Of a stretch of 64,000 nt of DNA, positions 19,279 to 30,249 are shown piece after piece. How positions within the stretch are numbered: the first letter of the stretch is position 1; every line of letters begins with the position of its first letter. The notes below the pieces were generated by a model. That model was not told the origin of the DNA. It did not search any database and saw only the letters and a list, made by a program, of their open reading frames with translations. Source of the stretch: Thermithiobacillus tepidarius DSM 3134 (GTDB lineage Bacteria > Pseudomonadota > Gammaproteobacteria > Acidithiobacillales > Thermithiobacillaceae). Made by a program: the position numbers and the translations under genes. Location: positions 1 to 64,000 of the forward strand of contig NZ_AUIS01000012.1 of NCBI RefSeq assembly GCF_000423825.1, in the 5' to 3' direction.

Positions 19279-20547
19279 TTAAGCCACCAAACAACGACCA
19301 TGCTTGATGTGATGCTCGTATTCGGCGCGGAAATGCTTGATGGAACTGGCCACCGGGGCGACTGCCGCGTCCCCGAGGGCGCAAATGGTGCGACCTTCGA
19401 TGTTGTTGCCCAGGTTGAGCAGCAGCTCCAGGTCCGCCTCGGTGCCCTGCCCGCTCTCGATGCGGCGCAGGATGCGGTAGAGCCAACCGGTGCCCTCGCG
19501 GCAGGGCGTGCACTGGCCGCAGGACTCGTCGTAATAGAAGCGCGCCATGCGCTCGGCCGCCTGCACGATGCAGGTGGTCTCGTCCATGACGATCACCGAG
19601 CCCGCGCCGAGCATGGAGCCGGCCTTGGAGATGGAGTCATAGTCCATGTTGACCTCCATCATGACCTCGCCGGGCACCATGGGCGTGCTGGAGCCGCCGG
19701 GAATCACCGCCTTGAGCTTGCGGCCGTCGCGCACGCCGCCGGCCATGGCCAGCAGCTCGCGGAACGGGGTGCCCATGGGCACCTCGAAGTTGCCCGGCTT
19801 GTTGACGTGACCGGTCACCGAGAAGAGCTTGGTGCCGCCGTTGTTGGGCTTGCCCAGATTCAGGAACCACTCGCCGCCATGACGGATGATGTCGGGCACC
19901 GACGCCAGCGTCTCGACGTTGTTGACCGTGGTCGGCCGACCGTAGAGGCCGTAGCTCGCCGGGAAGGGCGGCTTGAAGCGCGGCTGGCCCTTCTTGCCTT
20001 CCAGCGACTCGATCAGCGCCGTCTCCTCGCCGCAGATGTAGGCGCCGGCACCGCGGTGGGTGTAGAGGTCGAAGCTGAGGTCGCTGCCCAGGATGTTCTT
20101 GCCCAGGAAGCCGGCGGCATAGGCCTCGTCGATTGCGTTCTGCACCCGCTCCCAGGGTTCGTAGAACTCGCCGCGGATGTAGATGTAACCCACGTTGGCG
20201 CCGATGGCATAGGCGGCGATCGCCATGCCTTCGATCAGGCGATGGGGATCATAGCGCATGATGTCCCGGTCCTTGCAGGTGCCGGGCTCGCCCTCGTCGG
20301 CATTGCACAGGAGGTACTTGGGATGCCCCACGCCCTTGGGCATGAAGCTCCACTTCAGGCCGGTCGGGAAGCCCGCGCCGCCGCGGCCCCGCAGCGCCGA
20401 CTTCTTGACCTCGTTGATGATGTCTTCCGGCGACACCGGCGTCTGCAAGACCTTGCGCAGCATGTCGTAACCGCCGGTGCTGGCGTAGGTGGACAGGGTC
20501 CACGGTTCTTTCAGATGCAGGTTTTGAAAGCAAACTTCGTTCGCCAT
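19279..20547 (-). CDS. nuoF: NADH-quinone oxidoreductase subunit F
   Basis: A 422-aa subunit that binds NADH and FMN, where electrons enter complex I. The glycine-rich NADH/FMN sites are [13 protein letters not shown] and [19 protein letters not shown]; the [4Fe-4S] cluster N3 is held by [10 protein letters not shown] plus a downstream cysteine. It lies 9 nt after nuoE. Confidence 0.98.
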   Translation of the reverse strand: MANEVCFQNLHLKEPWTLSTYASTGGYDMLRKVLQTPVSPEDIINEVKKSALRGRGGAGFPTGLKWSFMPKGVGHPKYLLCNADEGEPGTCKDRDIMRYDPHRLIEGMAIAAYAIGANVGYIYIRGEFYEPWERVQNAIDEAYAAGFLGKNILGSDLSFDLYTHRGAGAYICGEETALIESLEGKKGQPRFKPPFPASYGLYGRPTTVNNVETLASVPDIIRHGGEWFLNLGKPNNGGTKLFSVTGHVNKPGNFEVPMGTPFRELLAMAGGVRDGRKLKAVIPGGSSTPMVPGEVMMEVNMDYDSISKAGSMLGAGSVIVMDETTCIVQAAERMARFYYDESCGQCTPCREGTGWLYRILRRIESGQGTEADLELLLNLGNNIEGRTICALGDAAVAPVASSIKHFRAEYEHHIKHGRCLVA

Positions 20548-20556
20548 GGGGCAATC

Positions 20557-21027
20557 CTATTTCAGTGCATCGAGAATCTCGTCGATCCGCTCGGGCGTGA
20601 GATTCTCGTAATATGTGTTGCCGACCTGCATCATCGGCGCCCCCACGCAGGCGCCCAGGCATTCCACCTCGCGCAGGGTGAAGCGCCCGTCGGGCGTGGT
20701 CTCGCCCACCTCGACGCCCAGCTTCTGACGCAGGTAATCCAGGATCTTGTCCGACCCGCACAGCCAGCACGAAATGCTGCCGCACACCTCCAGGCGGTGA
20801 CGGCCGACCGGCTTGAGCTGGTAGTAATGGTAGAAGGTGGCCACCTCGTAGACCTGGATGGGCTGCATGCCCAGCAGTTCGGCCACGTAGTCCATGGTCT
20901 CGGTGGACAGCCAGCCCTTTTCCTCCTGGGCGATGCGGAGGGCGGCCATCACGGCGGACTGGGCCTGCTCCGGGGGGTACTTGGCCCGCTCCCGGTCGAT
21001 TTGCGCTAGAGCTTCTGATGACAGCAT
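20557..21027 (-). CDS. nuoE: NADH-quinone oxidoreductase subunit E
   Basis: A 156-aa thioredoxin-like subunit holding the [2Fe-2S] cluster N1a through cysteines in CGSISCWLCG and ECLGACVGAP. ATG at 21027 (MLSSEALAQ) is preferred to an in-frame TTG at 21057 that lies inside nuoD. It starts 4 nt after the nuoD stop. Confidence 0.96.
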   Translation of the reverse strand: MLSSEALAQIDRERAKYPPEQAQSAVMAALRIAQEEKGWLSTETMDYVAELLGMQPIQVYEVATFYHYYQLKPVGRHRLEVCGSISCWLCGSDKILDYLRQKLGVEVGETTPDGRFTLREVECLGACVGAPMMQVGNTYYENLTPERIDEILDALK

Positions 21028-21031
21028 GCGA

Positions 21032-22285
21032 CTACCTATCAATTTCGCCGAAAACAATGTCCTGCGTGCCGATGATGGCGACCACGTCCGCGATCATGTG
21101 ACCGCGCGCCATCTCGTCCAGAGCGGCCAGGTGCGGGAAGCCGGGCGCGCGGATCTTCATCCGGTAGGGCTTGTTGGCGCCGTCGGAAACCAGATAAATG
21201 CCGAACTCGCCCTTGGGATGCTCCACCGCCGCGTAGGCTTCGCCCGGCGGGACGGAGAAGCCCTCGGTGAAGAGCTTGAAGTGATGGATCAGCGCCTCCA
21301 TGCTGCCCTTCATGGTCTCGCGGGGCGGCGGCGCCACCTTGTAGTCTTCGGTGATCACCGGCCCCGGGTTCTGCCGTAGCCAGTCCACGCACTGCTTGAC
21401 GATGCGGTTGCTCTGGCGCATCTCCTCGATGCGGACCAGGTAGCGGTCATAGCAGTCGCCGTTCTTGCCGATGGGGATATCGAAATCCAGGCGGTCATAG
21501 ATCTCGTAGGGCTGCTTGCGCCGCAGGTCCCAGGCGATGCCGGAGCCGCGCAGCATGGGGCCGGTGAAGCCAAGGTTCAGGGCGCGCTCCGGCGAGACCA
21601 CGCCGATGCCGACGGTACGTTGCTTCCAGATGCGGTTGTCGGTGAGCAGCGTTTCGTAATCGTCCACGTAAGCCGGGAAGCGCTCGGTGAAATCCTCGAT
21701 GAAGTCCAGCAGGCTGCCCTGGCGATTGCGGTTCAGCTCCTTGAGGCGCTCGGCATCGCGATAGGGAGACGGCTCGTACTGAGGCATGCGGTCCGGCAGG
21801 TCGCGGAACACGCCGCCGGGACGGTAGTAGGCTGCGTGCATGCGCGCCCCGCTCACCGCCTCGTACATGTCCATGAGGTCCTCGCGCTCGCGGAAAGCGT
21901 AGAGGAATACGGTCATGGCGCCGATGTCCAGGGCATGCGCCCCCAGCCACAGCAGATGGTTCAGGATGCGCGTCAGCTCGTCGAACATGACGCGGATGTA
22001 TTGGGCCCGCTCCGGCACCTCGATGCCCAGCAGCTTCTCGATGGCCATGACGTAGGCGTGCTCGTTGCACATCATGGACACGTAATCCAGACGGTCCATG
22101 TAGGGCACGCTCTGGAGGAAGGTCTTGTGCTCGGCCAACTTTTCCGTGCCGCGATGCAAGAGGCCGATGTGCGGATCGGCACGCTCGATCACTTCACCGT
22201 CCAGCTCCAGCACCAGGCGCAGCACGCCATGGGCGGAAGGATGCTGGGGGCCGAAGTTCAGGGTGTAGTTGCGGATTTCAGCCAT
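21032..22285 (-). CDS. nuoD: NADH-quinone oxidoreductase subunit D
   Basis: A 417-aa 49-kDa-type subunit that lines the quinone-binding site. It begins [20 protein letters not shown], the conserved loop with the quinone-site histidine, and ends in the invariant DIVFGEIDR. It is a separate gene, unlike the nuoCD fusion of enterobacteria. It overlaps the end of nuoC by 8 nt. Confidence 0.98.
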   Translation of the reverse strand: MAEIRNYTLNFGPQHPSAHGVLRLVLELDGEVIERADPHIGLLHRGTEKLAEHKTFLQSVPYMDRLDYVSMMCNEHAYVMAIEKLLGIEVPERAQYIRVMFDELTRILNHLLWLGAHALDIGAMTVFLYAFREREDLMDMYEAVSGARMHAAYYRPGGVFRDLPDRMPQYEPSPYRDAERLKELNRNRQGSLLDFIEDFTERFPAYVDDYETLLTDNRIWKQRTVGIGVVSPERALNLGFTGPMLRGSGIAWDLRRKQPYEIYDRLDFDIPIGKNGDCYDRYLVRIEEMRQSNRIVKQCVDWLRQNPGPVITEDYKVAPPPRETMKGSMEALIHHFKLFTEGFSVPPGEAYAAVEHPKGEFGIYLVSDGANKPYRMKIRAPGFPHLAALDEMARGHMIADVVAIIGTQDIVFGEIDR

Positions 22286-22871
22286 GGAGATTCGGCTCCT
22301 CGCGAATGATGCGGGGAACGTTGTTGCGTTCCTCCGTCGAGGTGGGCTCGTAGACGACTCGCTGGCGGTCGGCGTCGTAGCGCATTTCCACCAGGCCGAC
22401 CAGGGGGAAGTCCTTGCGGAAGGGGTGGCCCACGAAGCCGTAGTCGGTGAGGATGCGGCGCAGGTCCGGATGGCCCTCGAAGATGATGCCGTAGAGATCG
22501 AAGGCTTCGCGCTCGAACCAGTTGGCGCTGCTCCAGACGTCGTTGACGGAGGCCAGCACCGGCGCATCGTCATCCAGGAACACGCGCAGGCGAACCCGCT
22601 GGTTCAGGCTGACGGACAGCAGGTGGTAGACCACCGCGAAGCGCGGGCCGGTCCAGGCGCCGTCGCCGTATTCCAGGTAGTCCACGCCGCACAGGTCGAT
22701 CAACTGCTCGAAGCGGCAGGCGGCATCATCGCGCAGTGCCAGGCAGGACTGCGCCAGGTCCTCGCGCGCCAGCTCGACGGTGAGCTCGCCCAGGGCCAGG
22801 CGCGCGTTGCGCACCTTGTCCCCCAGCAACTCCTGAATGCGCGTAGACAGATTTTCCAGATACTGACTCAT
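22278..22871 (-). CDS. nuoC: NADH-quinone oxidoreductase subunit C
   Basis: A 197-aa 30-kDa-type peripheral subunit. The family signature ERxxxDLYGI appears as [10 protein letters not shown], followed by [22 protein letters not shown] at 22871 with AGGT upstream is preferred over a GTG at 22877 that leaves no room for a ribosome-binding site. The stop overlaps the nuoD start. Confidence 0.96.
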   Translation of the reverse strand: MSQYLENLSTRIQELLGDKVRNARLALGELTVELAREDLAQSCLALRDDAACRFEQLIDLCGVDYLEYGDGAWTGPRFAVVYHLLSVSLNQRVRLRVFLDDDAPVLASVNDVWSSANWFEREAFDLYGIIFEGHPDLRRILTDYGFVGHPFRKDFPLVGLVEMRYDADRQRVVYEPTSTEERNNVPRIIREEPNLHG

Positions 22872-22877
22872 GGGCAC

Positions 22878-23354
22878 CTACCGGGCAATGGTGTTCGTCC
22901 GCTTGATCTTGTTCTGCAACTGGACCAAGCCGTAGAGCAGCGCCTCGGCCGTCGGCGGGCAGCCGGGCACATAGATATCGACGGGCACGATGCGGTCACA
23001 GCCGCGCACGACCGCATACGAGTAGTGATAGTAGCCGCCGCCGTTGGCGCAGGAGCCCATGGACACCACCCAGCGCGGCTCGGCCATCTGGTCGTAGACC
23101 TTGCGCAGCGCCGGCGCCATCTTGTTCACCAGCGTGCCAGCCACGATCATCACATCCGATTGTCGTGGACTTGGACGAAAAACGATGCCGAAGCGGTCCA
23201 GATCATAACGCGAGGCGCCGGCGTGCATCATCTCCACGGCGCAGCAGGCCAAGCCGAAGGTCATGGGCCAGAGGGAGCCGGTCCGGGTCCAGTTGATCAG
23301 CTTGTCGACGGTGGTGGTCACCACCCCCTTCTCGAGAATACCTTCTATTCCCAC
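22878..23354 (-). CDS. nuoB: NADH-quinone oxidoreductase subunit B
   Basis: A 158-aa PSST-type subunit with the terminal [4Fe-4S] cluster N2, which reduces quinone. Ligands are seen in [18 protein letters not shown] and [17 protein letters not shown] at 23354 is chosen: it has AGGAG 7 nt upstream and gives [10 protein letters not shown] like its homologues, whereas the GTG at 23375 lies deep in nuoA. It overlaps nuoA by 10 nt. Confidence 0.97.
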   Translation of the reverse strand: MGIEGILEKGVVTTTVDKLINWTRTGSLWPMTFGLACCAVEMMHAGASRYDLDRFGIVFRPSPRQSDVMIVAGTLVNKMAPALRKVYDQMAEPRWVVSMGSCANGGGYYHYSYAVVRGCDRIVPVDIYVPGCPPTAEALLYGLVQLQNKIKRTNTIAR

Positions 23355-23701
23355 TCCAGTGCTCCTTTCATCCACTCATAGATGAATCCGATCACCAGGA
23401 TGCCCAGGAAAACCACCATGGCCAGGAATCCCGGCATGCCGATTTCGTCCAGCACCACGGCCCACGGAAAGAGAAACGCGATTTCCAGATCGAACAGAAT
23501 GAACAGGATGGCGACGAGATAATAACGGACGTCGAACTTCATGCGCGCGTCCTCGAAAGCCTCGAAGCCGCATTCGTAGGGGGACAGCTTTTCGCTGTCG
23601 GGCTTGTTGGGCGCCAGCAGGAAGCCCATCGCCAGCGGCACCACGCCGACCAGCAGCGCCACCACGATGAAGATCAAAACCGGTAAGTAGTTTTCCAGCA
23701 T
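23345..23701 (-). CDS. nuoA: NADH-quinone oxidoreductase subunit A
   Basis: A 118-aa subunit with three transmembrane helices and the conserved loop [23 protein letters not shown] at 23701 stands right behind GAGAAGAGGGG. It is the first gene of the operon, with its promoter about 100 nt upstream. Confidence 0.97.
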   Translation of the reverse strand: MLENYLPVLIFIVVALLVGVVPLAMGFLLAPNKPDSEKLSPYECGFEAFEDARMKFDVRYYLVAILFILFDLEIAFLFPWAVVLDEIGMPGFLAMVVFLGILVIGFIYEWMKGALEWE

Positions 23702-23798
23702 CCCCTCTTCTCCTGGGAACTTTTGCGAGTCACAGCACTCAATTGGCGCAATCACCGCCCTTTTCGCCGCGGCTGCAGGCATGCGCCGCAAGCGATCC

Positions 23799-23828
23799 AG
23801 TCTAGGCCGGCCCAACTTGGCGTGTCAA
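23799..23828 (-). promoter_or_regulatory. Putative promoter of the nuo operon
   Basis: -35 TTGACA (23828-23823, consensus), 18-bp spacer, -10 TAGACT (23804-23799). The predicted start near 23792 gives a 5' leader of about 90 nt before nuoA. It lies downstream of the tRNA-Leu terminator, as expected for an independent unit. Confidence 0.65.
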
Positions 23829-23881
23829 GCCAAAGTTTTACATATACCCATATCAAACAACAGCTTAGCTGGTTGCGGGCG

Positions 23882-23909
23882 CAAAAAAACAGCCTTGTTC
23901 AGGCTGTTC
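23882..23909 (-). terminator. Rho-independent terminator of tRNA-Leu
   Basis: A 7-bp stem (23888-23894 with 23902-23908, 7-nt loop) is followed on the minus strand by a run of T (23889-23883). It sits 10 nt after the tRNA 3' end and insulates nuo. Confidence 0.9.
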
Positions 23910-23918
23910 TTTGGAAAT

Positions 23919-24003
23919 TGGTGCCGAAGGCCGGACTCGAACCGGCATGGCTTGCGCCGCCGCCCCCTCAAGACGGTGTGTCTACCAATTTCACCACTTC
24001 GGC
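23919..24003 (-). tRNA. tRNA-Leu (anticodon GAG)
   Basis: An 85-nt class II tRNA with long variable arm and encoded CCA. Acceptor GCCGAAG pairs with CTTCGGC, the T-loop is TTCGAGT, and the anticodon loop TTGAGGG between CCGTC and GGCGG reads GAG. Its position between secG and nuoA is conserved in many gammaproteobacteria. Confidence 0.95.
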
Positions 24004-24012
24004 GTTATGAGA

Positions 24013-24041
24013 ATTAAACCAAATTCTAAGCCAGTAGACAA
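24013..24041 (-). promoter_or_regulatory. Sigma-70 promoter of tRNA-Leu
   Basis: -35 TTGTCT (24041-24036), 17-bp spacer, -10 TTTAAT (24018-24013), placing the start only a few nt before the mature tRNA. It lies in the 59-nt gap after secG. Confidence 0.7.
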
Positions 24042-24062
24042 TGCCAAAGGCCGGTTTTCGCC

Positions 24063-24455
24063 CTACGGCTGCCCGGCGGGCGGGACAGCGCCAGTCGGCT
24101 GACTGGGAGCGCCCTGGCCGGAGAGCGGGGCCGGCAGCGGCTGCACCGGGGCCGCCGGTTGCGATTGGATCGGGGCCGCGGAACGGGCCGGCGCGGTCAC
24201 GCTGCTCATCACGCTGTCATCGTTGCCGCGGGTCGACAGGTAGGCCAGCGCCAGGCTGTTCAGGAAAAAGAGCGCCGCCAGCACCGCTGTCGTGCGGGTC
24301 AGGAAATTGGCCGACCCTTGGCTGCCAAACACGGTCTGCGACGCGCCGCTGCCGAAGGCCGAGCCGATTTCGCTGCCCTGCCCTCGCTGCAGCAGGACCA
24401 GGGCCACCAGCCCCAGGGCAATGAAAATGTGCAGCACTGTCAAAAGAATGTACAT
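24063..24455 (-). CDS. secG: Preprotein translocase subunit SecG
   Basis: A 130-aa inner-membrane subunit of SecYEG with two transmembrane helices (about residues 3-24 and 52-73) joined by the conserved loop LLQRGQGSEIGSAFGSGAS. The proline/alanine-rich C-terminal tail of about 45 residues is longer than in E. coli (110 aa). ATG at 24455 has AGGA 7 nt upstream; an in-frame TTG at 24473 has none. Confidence 0.96.
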   Translation of the reverse strand: MYILLTVLHIFIALGLVALVLLQRGQGSEIGSAFGSGASQTVFGSQGSANFLTRTTAVLAALFFLNSLALAYLSTRGNDDSVMSSVTAPARSAAPIQSQPAAPVQPLPAPLSGQGAPSQPTGAVPPAGQP

Positions 24456-24494
24456 GTCAGATCCTGTATCCAAGCAAATCCGGCGGCCGCCGGC

Positions 24495-25253
24495 CTAGGC
24501 CCCCGCGGCTGCCGCGCAAATTTTGAGAAATTCCTCGGCATTCAGCGAGGCGCCGCCCACCAAGCCGCCATCGATGTCGGCCTGGGCAAAGAGCTCCGCG
24601 GCATTGTCGGCCTTGACGCTGCCGCCGTAGAGAATCCGGGTGCACTGCGCCGCCGCCTCGTCGAACGCCGCCAGCTGGCGGCGCAGGAAGGCATGCACCT
24701 CCTGCGCCTGCGCGGGCGTGGCCGTCAGGCCGGTGCCGATGGCCCACACGGGCTCGTAGGCGACCACCGTGCCCTGCCAGGTCTGCGGGTCGGCGGCCTG
24801 GAGCAGGGCCTGGATCTGCCGCCCCACCACCGCTTCCGTCTGGCCGGCCGCGCGCTCGCTTTCGGTCTCGCCGACACAGACGACGGGCACCAGACCCGCC
24901 CGCTTGGCGGCCTGGTACTTCTTCACGACCACCTCGTCAGTCTCGCCGAAGTACTGGCGGCGCTCCGAATGGCCGAGGATGACGTAGCGGCAACCCAGAT
25001 CGCGCAGCATTTCGCCGGAGACCTCGCCGGTGTAAGCGCCGCTCTTCTCCCAGAACAGATTCTGGGCGCCGTAGCGGATGGCGCTGCCCTTGAGAATCTC
25101 GCCGACGCAATCGATGGCCGTGAAGGGCGGACAAACCAGGACTTCCACCTGGGCGGGATCCGGCTCGCTGGCCTTGATGGCCTTGGCCAGACTTTCCGCC
25201 TCCCAGCGCGTGCCGTTCATCTTCCAGTTGCCCGCCACCAAGGGTTGCCGCAT
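24495..25253 (-). CDS. tpiA: Triosephosphate isomerase
   Basis: A 252-aa TIM-barrel enzyme that interconverts dihydroxyacetone phosphate and glyceraldehyde 3-phosphate. The substrate lysine is in GNWKMNG, the catalytic histidine in LGHSERR, the catalytic glutamate in VAYEPVWAIGTG, and the phosphate loop in YGGSVKADNA. ATG at 25253 follows GGAGGATGAA. It precedes secG by 39 nt. Confidence 0.98.
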   Translation of the reverse strand: MRQPLVAGNWKMNGTRWEAESLAKAIKASEPDPAQVEVLVCPPFTAIDCVGEILKGSAIRYGAQNLFWEKSGAYTGEVSGEMLRDLGCRYVILGHSERRQYFGETDEVVVKKYQAAKRAGLVPVVCVGETESERAAGQTEAVVGRQIQALLQAADPQTWQGTVVAYEPVWAIGTGLTATPAQAQEVHAFLRRQLAAFDEAAAQCTRILYGGSVKADNAAELFAQADIDGGLVGGASLNAEEFLKICAAAAGA

Positions 25254-25310
25254 TTCATCCTCCGCAAATTTCGAGATAGAGCGGCATAGTAACGGCGGGA
25301 TCAGGGCCGG

Positions 25311-26669
25311 TCAATTCCCCTGCGCGGCCTTGCCCATGGCGGCCACGACCGCCGTTGCGATCTCGTCGGCCACTTGATCGATCATGGCATCGTCCTCGCC
25401 TTCCACCATGATGCGCAGCAGCGCTTCCGTGCCGGAGGGGCGCACCAGCAAGCGTCCCCGCGAGGCCAACCGTTCCTCGGCACTGCGGATGGCGGCCAGC
25501 ACTTCGGGAAAGCCGCGGTAGTCCAAGCGCTGGCCCAGCCGCACGTTCTTGAGAATCTGCGGCAGCCGCGGCATGGCGGCGACCAATGCGGAGAGCGGCT
25601 GGCCGCGCTCGCGCATGACGGCCAGGACCTTGAGCGCCGCCACGATGCCGTCGCCGGTGGTGTTGTTGGGGGTGATGATGTGGCCGGAGGTCTCGCCGCC
25701 CAGGCTCCAGCGGGCCTCGCGCATCTTTTCCAGCACGTAGCGGTCGCCGACGGCGGCGCGCTGGAACGGAATGCCCTGTGCCGCCAGGGCCCGCTCCAGC
25801 CCGAGGTTGCTCATCACCGTGCCCACCACGCCGCCCTGCAGCGTGCCTTGGGCCTGCATGGCGCTGGCTATGACGTAGAGGATCTGGTCGCCGTCCACCA
25901 GCTGTCCACGCTCGTCCACCAGCACCACGCGGTCGCCGTCGCCGTCGAAGGCGATGCCCAGATGGGCACCCTCCTCCACCACCTTCTGCTGCAGCAGGGC
26001 GGGATCGGTGGAGCCGACGCCGTCATTGATGTTCAGTCCGTCGGGCTGATTGCCCATGGCGATCACCGTGGCGCCGAGCTCCTGCAGGACCATGGGCGCC
26101 ACCTTGTAGGTGGCGCCATGGGCGCAGTCAACCACGATCCGCAAGCCGTTGAGATCCTCGTGGCCGGGGAAGGTATGCTTGCAGAATTCCACATAGCGGC
26201 CGGCCGCGTCGTCCACCCGCTTGGCTTTGCCCAGCTGATCCGGGGCCGGCAGGGTCAGGGGTCGCTCTAGCCATTCCTCGATCTCCGCCTCGACCGCGTC
26301 GGGCAGCTTGTAGCCGTCACCGGAAAAGAACTTGATGCCGTTGTCGGCGTAGGGATTGTGGGAAGCGCTGATCACGATGCCGGCATCGGCGCGCAGGGCA
26401 CGGGTCAGATAGGCAATAGCCGGGGTAGGCAGCGGTCCGACCAGGAGCACGTTGAGCCCCGCGGAGGCCAAGCCCGCCTCCAGGGCCGATTCAAGCAGAT
26501 AGCCCGACAGGCGCGTGTCCTTGCCGATCAGCACCCGGCCCCGGCCCTTGACGTGCCCGGCCAGCACGTGGCCGGCCGCCCAGCCGAGCTTGAGAATGAG
26601 ATCGGGCATGATGGGGAGCTCCCCCACCCGCCCGCGGATGCCGTCGGTGCCAAACCATTTTCTTGCCAT
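25311..26669 (-). CDS. glmM: Phosphoglucosamine mutase
   Basis: A 452-aa enzyme that converts glucosamine 6-phosphate to glucosamine 1-phosphate for UDP-GlcNAc, peptidoglycan and LPS. It starts [13 protein letters not shown]; the phosphoserine loop is [11 protein letters not shown] (serine near residue 103), the metal site DGDGDR, and the sugar-phosphate loop [18 protein letters not shown] follows AAAGGGGAAG. It is in the common ftsH-folP-glmM order. Confidence 0.98.
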   Translation of the reverse strand: MARKWFGTDGIRGRVGELPIMPDLILKLGWAAGHVLAGHVKGRGRVLIGKDTRLSGYLLESALEAGLASAGLNVLLVGPLPTPAIAYLTRALRADAGIVISASHNPYADNGIKFFSGDGYKLPDAVEAEIEEWLERPLTLPAPDQLGKAKRVDDAAGRYVEFCKHTFPGHEDLNGLRIVVDCAHGATYKVAPMVLQELGATVIAMGNQPDGLNINDGVGSTDPALLQQKVVEEGAHLGIAFDGDGDRVVLVDERGQLVDGDQILYVIASAMQAQGTLQGGVVGTVMSNLGLERALAAQGIPFQRAAVGDRYVLEKMREARWSLGGETSGHIITPNNTTGDGIVAALKVLAVMRERGQPLSALVAAMPRLPQILKNVRLGQRLDYRGFPEVLAAIRSAEERLASRGRLLVRPSGTEALLRIMVEGEDDAMIDQVADEIATAVVAAMGKAAQGN

Positions 26670-26684
26670 GTCTTCCCCTTTGCT

Positions 26685-27521
26685 TCAATCGGCGCGCAGC
26701 ACCGCTGCGGCCATGTTCATTGCCCGCGCCGTGGCGCGCACGTCGTGCGTCCTGATGATCCGTGCCCCTTGCCAGACGGCCAGCACCGCCAGCGCCAAGC
26801 CGCCTTCCAGGCGCTCCTCCATGGGCAGGCCCAAGGTCCGTCCGATCAAGGATTTGCGGGACAGGCCCGCCAGAACGGGGTAGCCGAGCGCCGCCAGCTG
26901 GTCCAGATGCTTCAGCAGGCTGAGGTTATGGGCGTCATTCTTGCCAAAACCGAAGCCCGGATCGAGCACGATGCGCTCCGCCGCAATGCCCGCGGCTTGG
27001 CAGGCCAGGGCGCGTTCCCGCAGGAAATCCCGCACCTCGCGGACCACGTCTGCGTACTGGGGCCGCCCTTGCATGTCCCGGGGCGTGCCCTGCATGTGCA
27101 TCAGGCAGACCGGCACCCCCAGGGCGACCGCCGTGGCCAGGGCTTCGGGGTCGCCGCGCAGAGCGGTCACGTCATTGATGAGGCCGGCGCCGCGGGCGCA
27201 GGCCTCGCGCATGACCGCCGCCTTGTAAGTATCGATGGAAATGGGCACGGAGACGCTGGCCGCCACCGCCTCCACCACCGGCAGCACGCGCCGCAGCTCC
27301 TCCTCGACGCCCACGGGCTGCGCCCCGGGCCGGGTGGACTCGCCGCCGATGTCGATGATATCGGCGCCCTCCTCCACCATGCGACGCGCCCGCTCCACCG
27401 CAGCCGCAGGCGCAAAAAAAGAGCCCCCGTCCGAAAAGGAATCGGGGGTGATGTTGAGGATGCCCATGATCCGGGGCCGGCCGAGATCCAGCCGGCGCCC
27501 ATTGCAGTCCAGGATGGTCAC
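26685..27521 (-). CDS. folP: Dihydropteroate synthase
   Basis: A 278-aa TIM-barrel enzyme that joins p-aminobenzoate to dihydropterin diphosphate in folate synthesis. The two signature regions are present: GILNITPDSFSDGG near the N-terminus and DIIDIGGESTRPGA; later GFGKNDAHN and GLSRKSLIG. GTG start at 27521 with a weak ribosome-binding site, 28 nt after ftsH. Confidence 0.97.
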   Translation of the reverse strand: MTILDCNGRRLDLGRPRIMGILNITPDSFSDGGSFFAPAAAVERARRMVEEGADIIDIGGESTRPGAQPVGVEEELRRVLPVVEAVAASVSVPISIDTYKAAVMREACARGAGLINDVTALRGDPEALATAVALGVPVCLMHMQGTPRDMQGRPQYADVVREVRDFLRERALACQAAGIAAERIVLDPGFGFGKNDAHNLSLLKHLDQLAALGYPVLAGLSRKSLIGRTLGLPMEERLEGGLALAVLAVWQGARIIRTHDVRATARAMNMAAAVLRAD

Positions 27522-27549
27522 AGGTTTTTGCGATGCACCACCGGCGGTC

Positions 27550-29460
27550 TCAGACCGGATGGCTGCCCGGCTTCAGGGAAGGTGTTTCCTGGCCCTCGGG
27601 CGCCGGAGCTGCCGGCGCGGGGGTACCGGCGCTCGGACCGGAGCCGCCCTCGGCCTTGGGATGCACTTCCCGTCCCGCCATGATGTCATTGACCTGATCG
27701 GCGTCCAGGGTCTCGTACTTGAGCAGGGCCTGGGTCATGGCCTCCACCTTGTCCCGGTGCATCTCGACCAGATGGCGGGCGCGCTGGTACTGCTCCTTGA
27801 CGATGCGGTGCACCTCCTCGTCCACGGCCTTGGCGGTGTCCTCGGAGATGTTGGAGTGCTTGGTGATCTCGCGGCCAAGGAACAGCTCCTCCTCCTTCTC
27901 GCCGATCACCAGCGGCCCCAGGTCGCTCATGCCCCACTGGGTCACCATCCTGCGCGCCAGATCGGTGGCCCGCTCGATGTCGTTGCCGGCACCGGTGGTC
28001 ATCTGATTGAGGAAGACCTCCTCCGCCACCCGGCCACCCATCAGGATGGCAATGTTGTTGAGGATCTCGTTGCGCTCGTAGTTGAAGCGATCCTCGGTGG
28101 GCAGCTGCATGGTCAGGCCCAGGGCCCGGCCGCGCGGAATGATGGTCACCTTGTGCACCGGATCGGTGCCCGGCAGCAGCTTGGCCACCACCGCATGGCC
28201 CGACTCGTGATAGGCCGTGGTCTCCTTCTGCTTGTCGGACATGACGATGGATTTGCGCTCGGCGCCCATCATCACCTTGTCCTTGGCGTCCTCGAAGTCC
28301 TGCATGTCCACCAGCCGCTTGTTGCGGCGAGCCGCCATCAGGGAGGCCTCGTTGGTCAGATTGGCCAGATCCGCCCCGGAGAAGCCGGGCGTGCCGCGGG
28401 CGATCACCTTGGGGTCCACGTCGGGGGCCAGGGGCAGCTTGCGCATGTGCACCTGCAGGATTTGCTCGCGGCCGCGAATATCGGGCAGCGGCACGGTCAC
28501 CTGGCGGTCGAAGCGGCCGGGACGCAGCAGGGCCGGATCCAGCACGTCGGGCCGGTTGGTGGCGGCGATGACGATGATGCCCTCGCTGCCCTCGAAGCCG
28601 TCCATCTCCACCAGCAGCTGGTTCAGGGTCTGCTCGCGCTCATCGTTGCCGCCGCCCAGGCCGGCGCCGCGCTGGCGGCCGACCGCATCGATCTCGTCGA
28701 TGAAGATGATGCAGGGCGCGTGCTTCTTGGCCTGCTCGAACATGTCACGCACGCGCGAGGCGCCCACGCCGACGAACATCTCGACGAAGTCGGAGCCGGA
28801 AATGGAGAAGAAAGGCACCTTGGCCTCGCCGGCGATGGCCTTGGCCAGCAGGGTCTTGCCGGAACCGGGCGAGCCCATCAGCAGCACGCCCTTGGGAATG
28901 CGGCCGCCCAGCTTTTGGAACTTCTGCGGATCGCGCAGGAACTCGACGATCTCGGCCAGCTCCTCCTTGGCCTCGTCCACGCCCGCCACGTCGGCGAAGG
29001 TCACCTTGTTGTTGTCCTCGGTGAGCATGCGCGCGCGGCTCTTGCCGAAGGACATGGCTCCCCGGCCGCCGGCGCCGCCCCCTTGCATCTGCCGCATGAA
29101 GAATATCCACACGCCGATCAAAAGCAGCATGGGGAACCAGGAGATCAGGATGGAGACCAGCAGGGACTGGCCCTCCTCCGGCTTCACCTTGATGTTGACC
29201 CCCGAGTTCAGCAGGTCGCGCACCAGGCCGGGGTCATTGGGCGTGAACACGCGGAAGCGCTCACCACTGGCCAGGACACCATCGATGCGGTCGCCCTGGA
29301 TGGTCACCTGGTTCACGTTGCCGTTCTTCACGCTGTTCATGAACTCGGAGAAGTCCAGGGTCTGCGTCGAGCTGGTACCCTGGTTGAAATTCTGGAAGAC
29401 CATCATCAGGATCAACCCGATGATGGCCCATAAAGCTATGTTCTTAGCCAAGTTGTTCAA
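27550..29460 (-). CDS. ftsH: ATP-dependent zinc metalloprotease FtsH
   Basis: A 636-aa membrane-anchored AAA+ protease that degrades misfolded membrane proteins and regulators. N-terminal helix (about 6-24), periplasmic domain, second helix (about 100-121), AAA domain with Walker A GSPGSGKT and Walker [12 protein letters not shown], the second region of homology with arginine fingers, and zinc motif HESGH in the peptidase. The Walker A loop differs from the usual GPPGTGKT at two places, both keeping the key GKT. The start is TTG with AGGAG 6 nt upstream. The 171-nt gap to rlmE holds a TAAACT -10-like element (29534-29529) without a good -35. Confidence 0.97.
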   Translation of the reverse strand: MNNLAKNIALWAIIGLILMMVFQNFNQGTSSTQTLDFSEFMNSVKNGNVNQVTIQGDRIDGVLASGERFRVFTPNDPGLVRDLLNSGVNIKVKPEEGQSLLVSILISWFPMLLLIGVWIFFMRQMQGGGAGGRGAMSFGKSRARMLTEDNNKVTFADVAGVDEAKEELAEIVEFLRDPQKFQKLGGRIPKGVLLMGSPGSGKTLLAKAIAGEAKVPFFSISGSDFVEMFVGVGASRVRDMFEQAKKHAPCIIFIDEIDAVGRQRGAGLGGGNDEREQTLNQLLVEMDGFEGSEGIIVIAATNRPDVLDPALLRPGRFDRQVTVPLPDIRGREQILQVHMRKLPLAPDVDPKVIARGTPGFSGADLANLTNEASLMAARRNKRLVDMQDFEDAKDKVMMGAERKSIVMSDKQKETTAYHESGHAVVAKLLPGTDPVHKVTIIPRGRALGLTMQLPTEDRFNYERNEILNNIAILMGGRVAEEVFLNQMTTGAGNDIERATDLARRMVTQWGMSDLGPLVIGEKEEELFLGREITKHSNISEDTAKAVDEEVHRIVKEQYQRARHLVEMHRDKVEAMTQALLKYETLDADQVNDIMAGREVHPKAEGGSGPSAGTPAPAAPAPEGQETPSLKPGSHPV

Positions 29461-29631
29461 GTACGGCTCCTTGCGCTGTCAGGCAGTAAAGCTAAGACAA
29501 CATGACCTAATGGTAGGTTCTGGACAAAGTTTAAAATACCACTCTAAAGACGGAGTCGCCAGCGCAGCACGCCGGGGAGCGGACAGCAAGCGGCCGCAGG
29601 CGTGCGCCGCCGGACCGCCAGCCGGCTCGCC

Positions 29632-30249
29632 TCAGGCGCCCTTGAACCCGGTGGCCAGCCAGTACTGCTCCGCCGAGCGGGCCCGCGAGGCCTCGGGCTT
29701 GCGCACTACCAGGCGCTGGAAGCGGCTCTTGATCTGGGCGCGCAACGCATCGGCGCCCGCCCCCATGAAGACCTTGATCAGGAAGGCGCCGCCCGGCTTC
29801 AGCACCTGCACGGCGAAATCCAGAGCCAGTTCGGCCAGCTGCATGGCGCGCGCCTGGTCCACCACGTTGATGCCACTCATATTGGGGGCGATGTCGCAAA
29901 TTACAAGGTCCACCGGCTGCCCTTCCAGGGTCGCCATGAGCGCCTCGTAGACCGCTTCGTCGTTGAAGTCACCCTGGATGAAGGTGACATGGGGAATGGG
30001 ATCCATGGGCAGGCGGTCCAGGGCGATGACCTGGCCCCGGTCGCCCAGGATGCGGGCCGCCACCTGGCTCCAGCCACCCGGCGCGGCGCCCAGGTCCACC
30101 ACGCGCATGCCGGGGCGCAGGATGCGGTCCTTCTCCTGGATCTCCAGCAGCTTGTAGGCGGCGCGGGAACGATAGCCCTCCTTGGCGGCACGCTTGACGA
30201 AAGGATCGTTGAAGTGTTCCTTCAGCCAGCGGTGACTGGACTTACTCAT
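29632..30249 (-). CDS. rlmE: 23S rRNA (uridine-2'-O)-methyltransferase RlmE
   Basis: A 205-aa Rossmann-fold methyltransferase (FtsJ/RrmJ) that methylates U2552 of 23S rRNA late in 50S assembly. SAM motif [15 protein letters not shown]; the K-D-K-E tetrad is visible as K in [11 protein letters not shown] in [11 protein letters not shown] in [10 protein letters not shown] and a C-terminal E in KPEASR. Its start overlaps the small gene upstream by 8 nt. It keeps the classic rlmE-ftsH pairing. Confidence 0.97.
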   Translation of the reverse strand: MSKSSHRWLKEHFNDPFVKRAAKEGYRSRAAYKLLEIQEKDRILRPGMRVVDLGAAPGGWSQVAARILGDRGQVIALDRLPMDPIPHVTFIQGDFNDEAVYEALMATLEGQPVDLVICDIAPNMSGINVVDQARAMQLAELALDFAVQVLKPGGAFLIKVFMGAGADALRAQIKSRFQRLVVRKPEASRARSAEQYWLATGFKGA

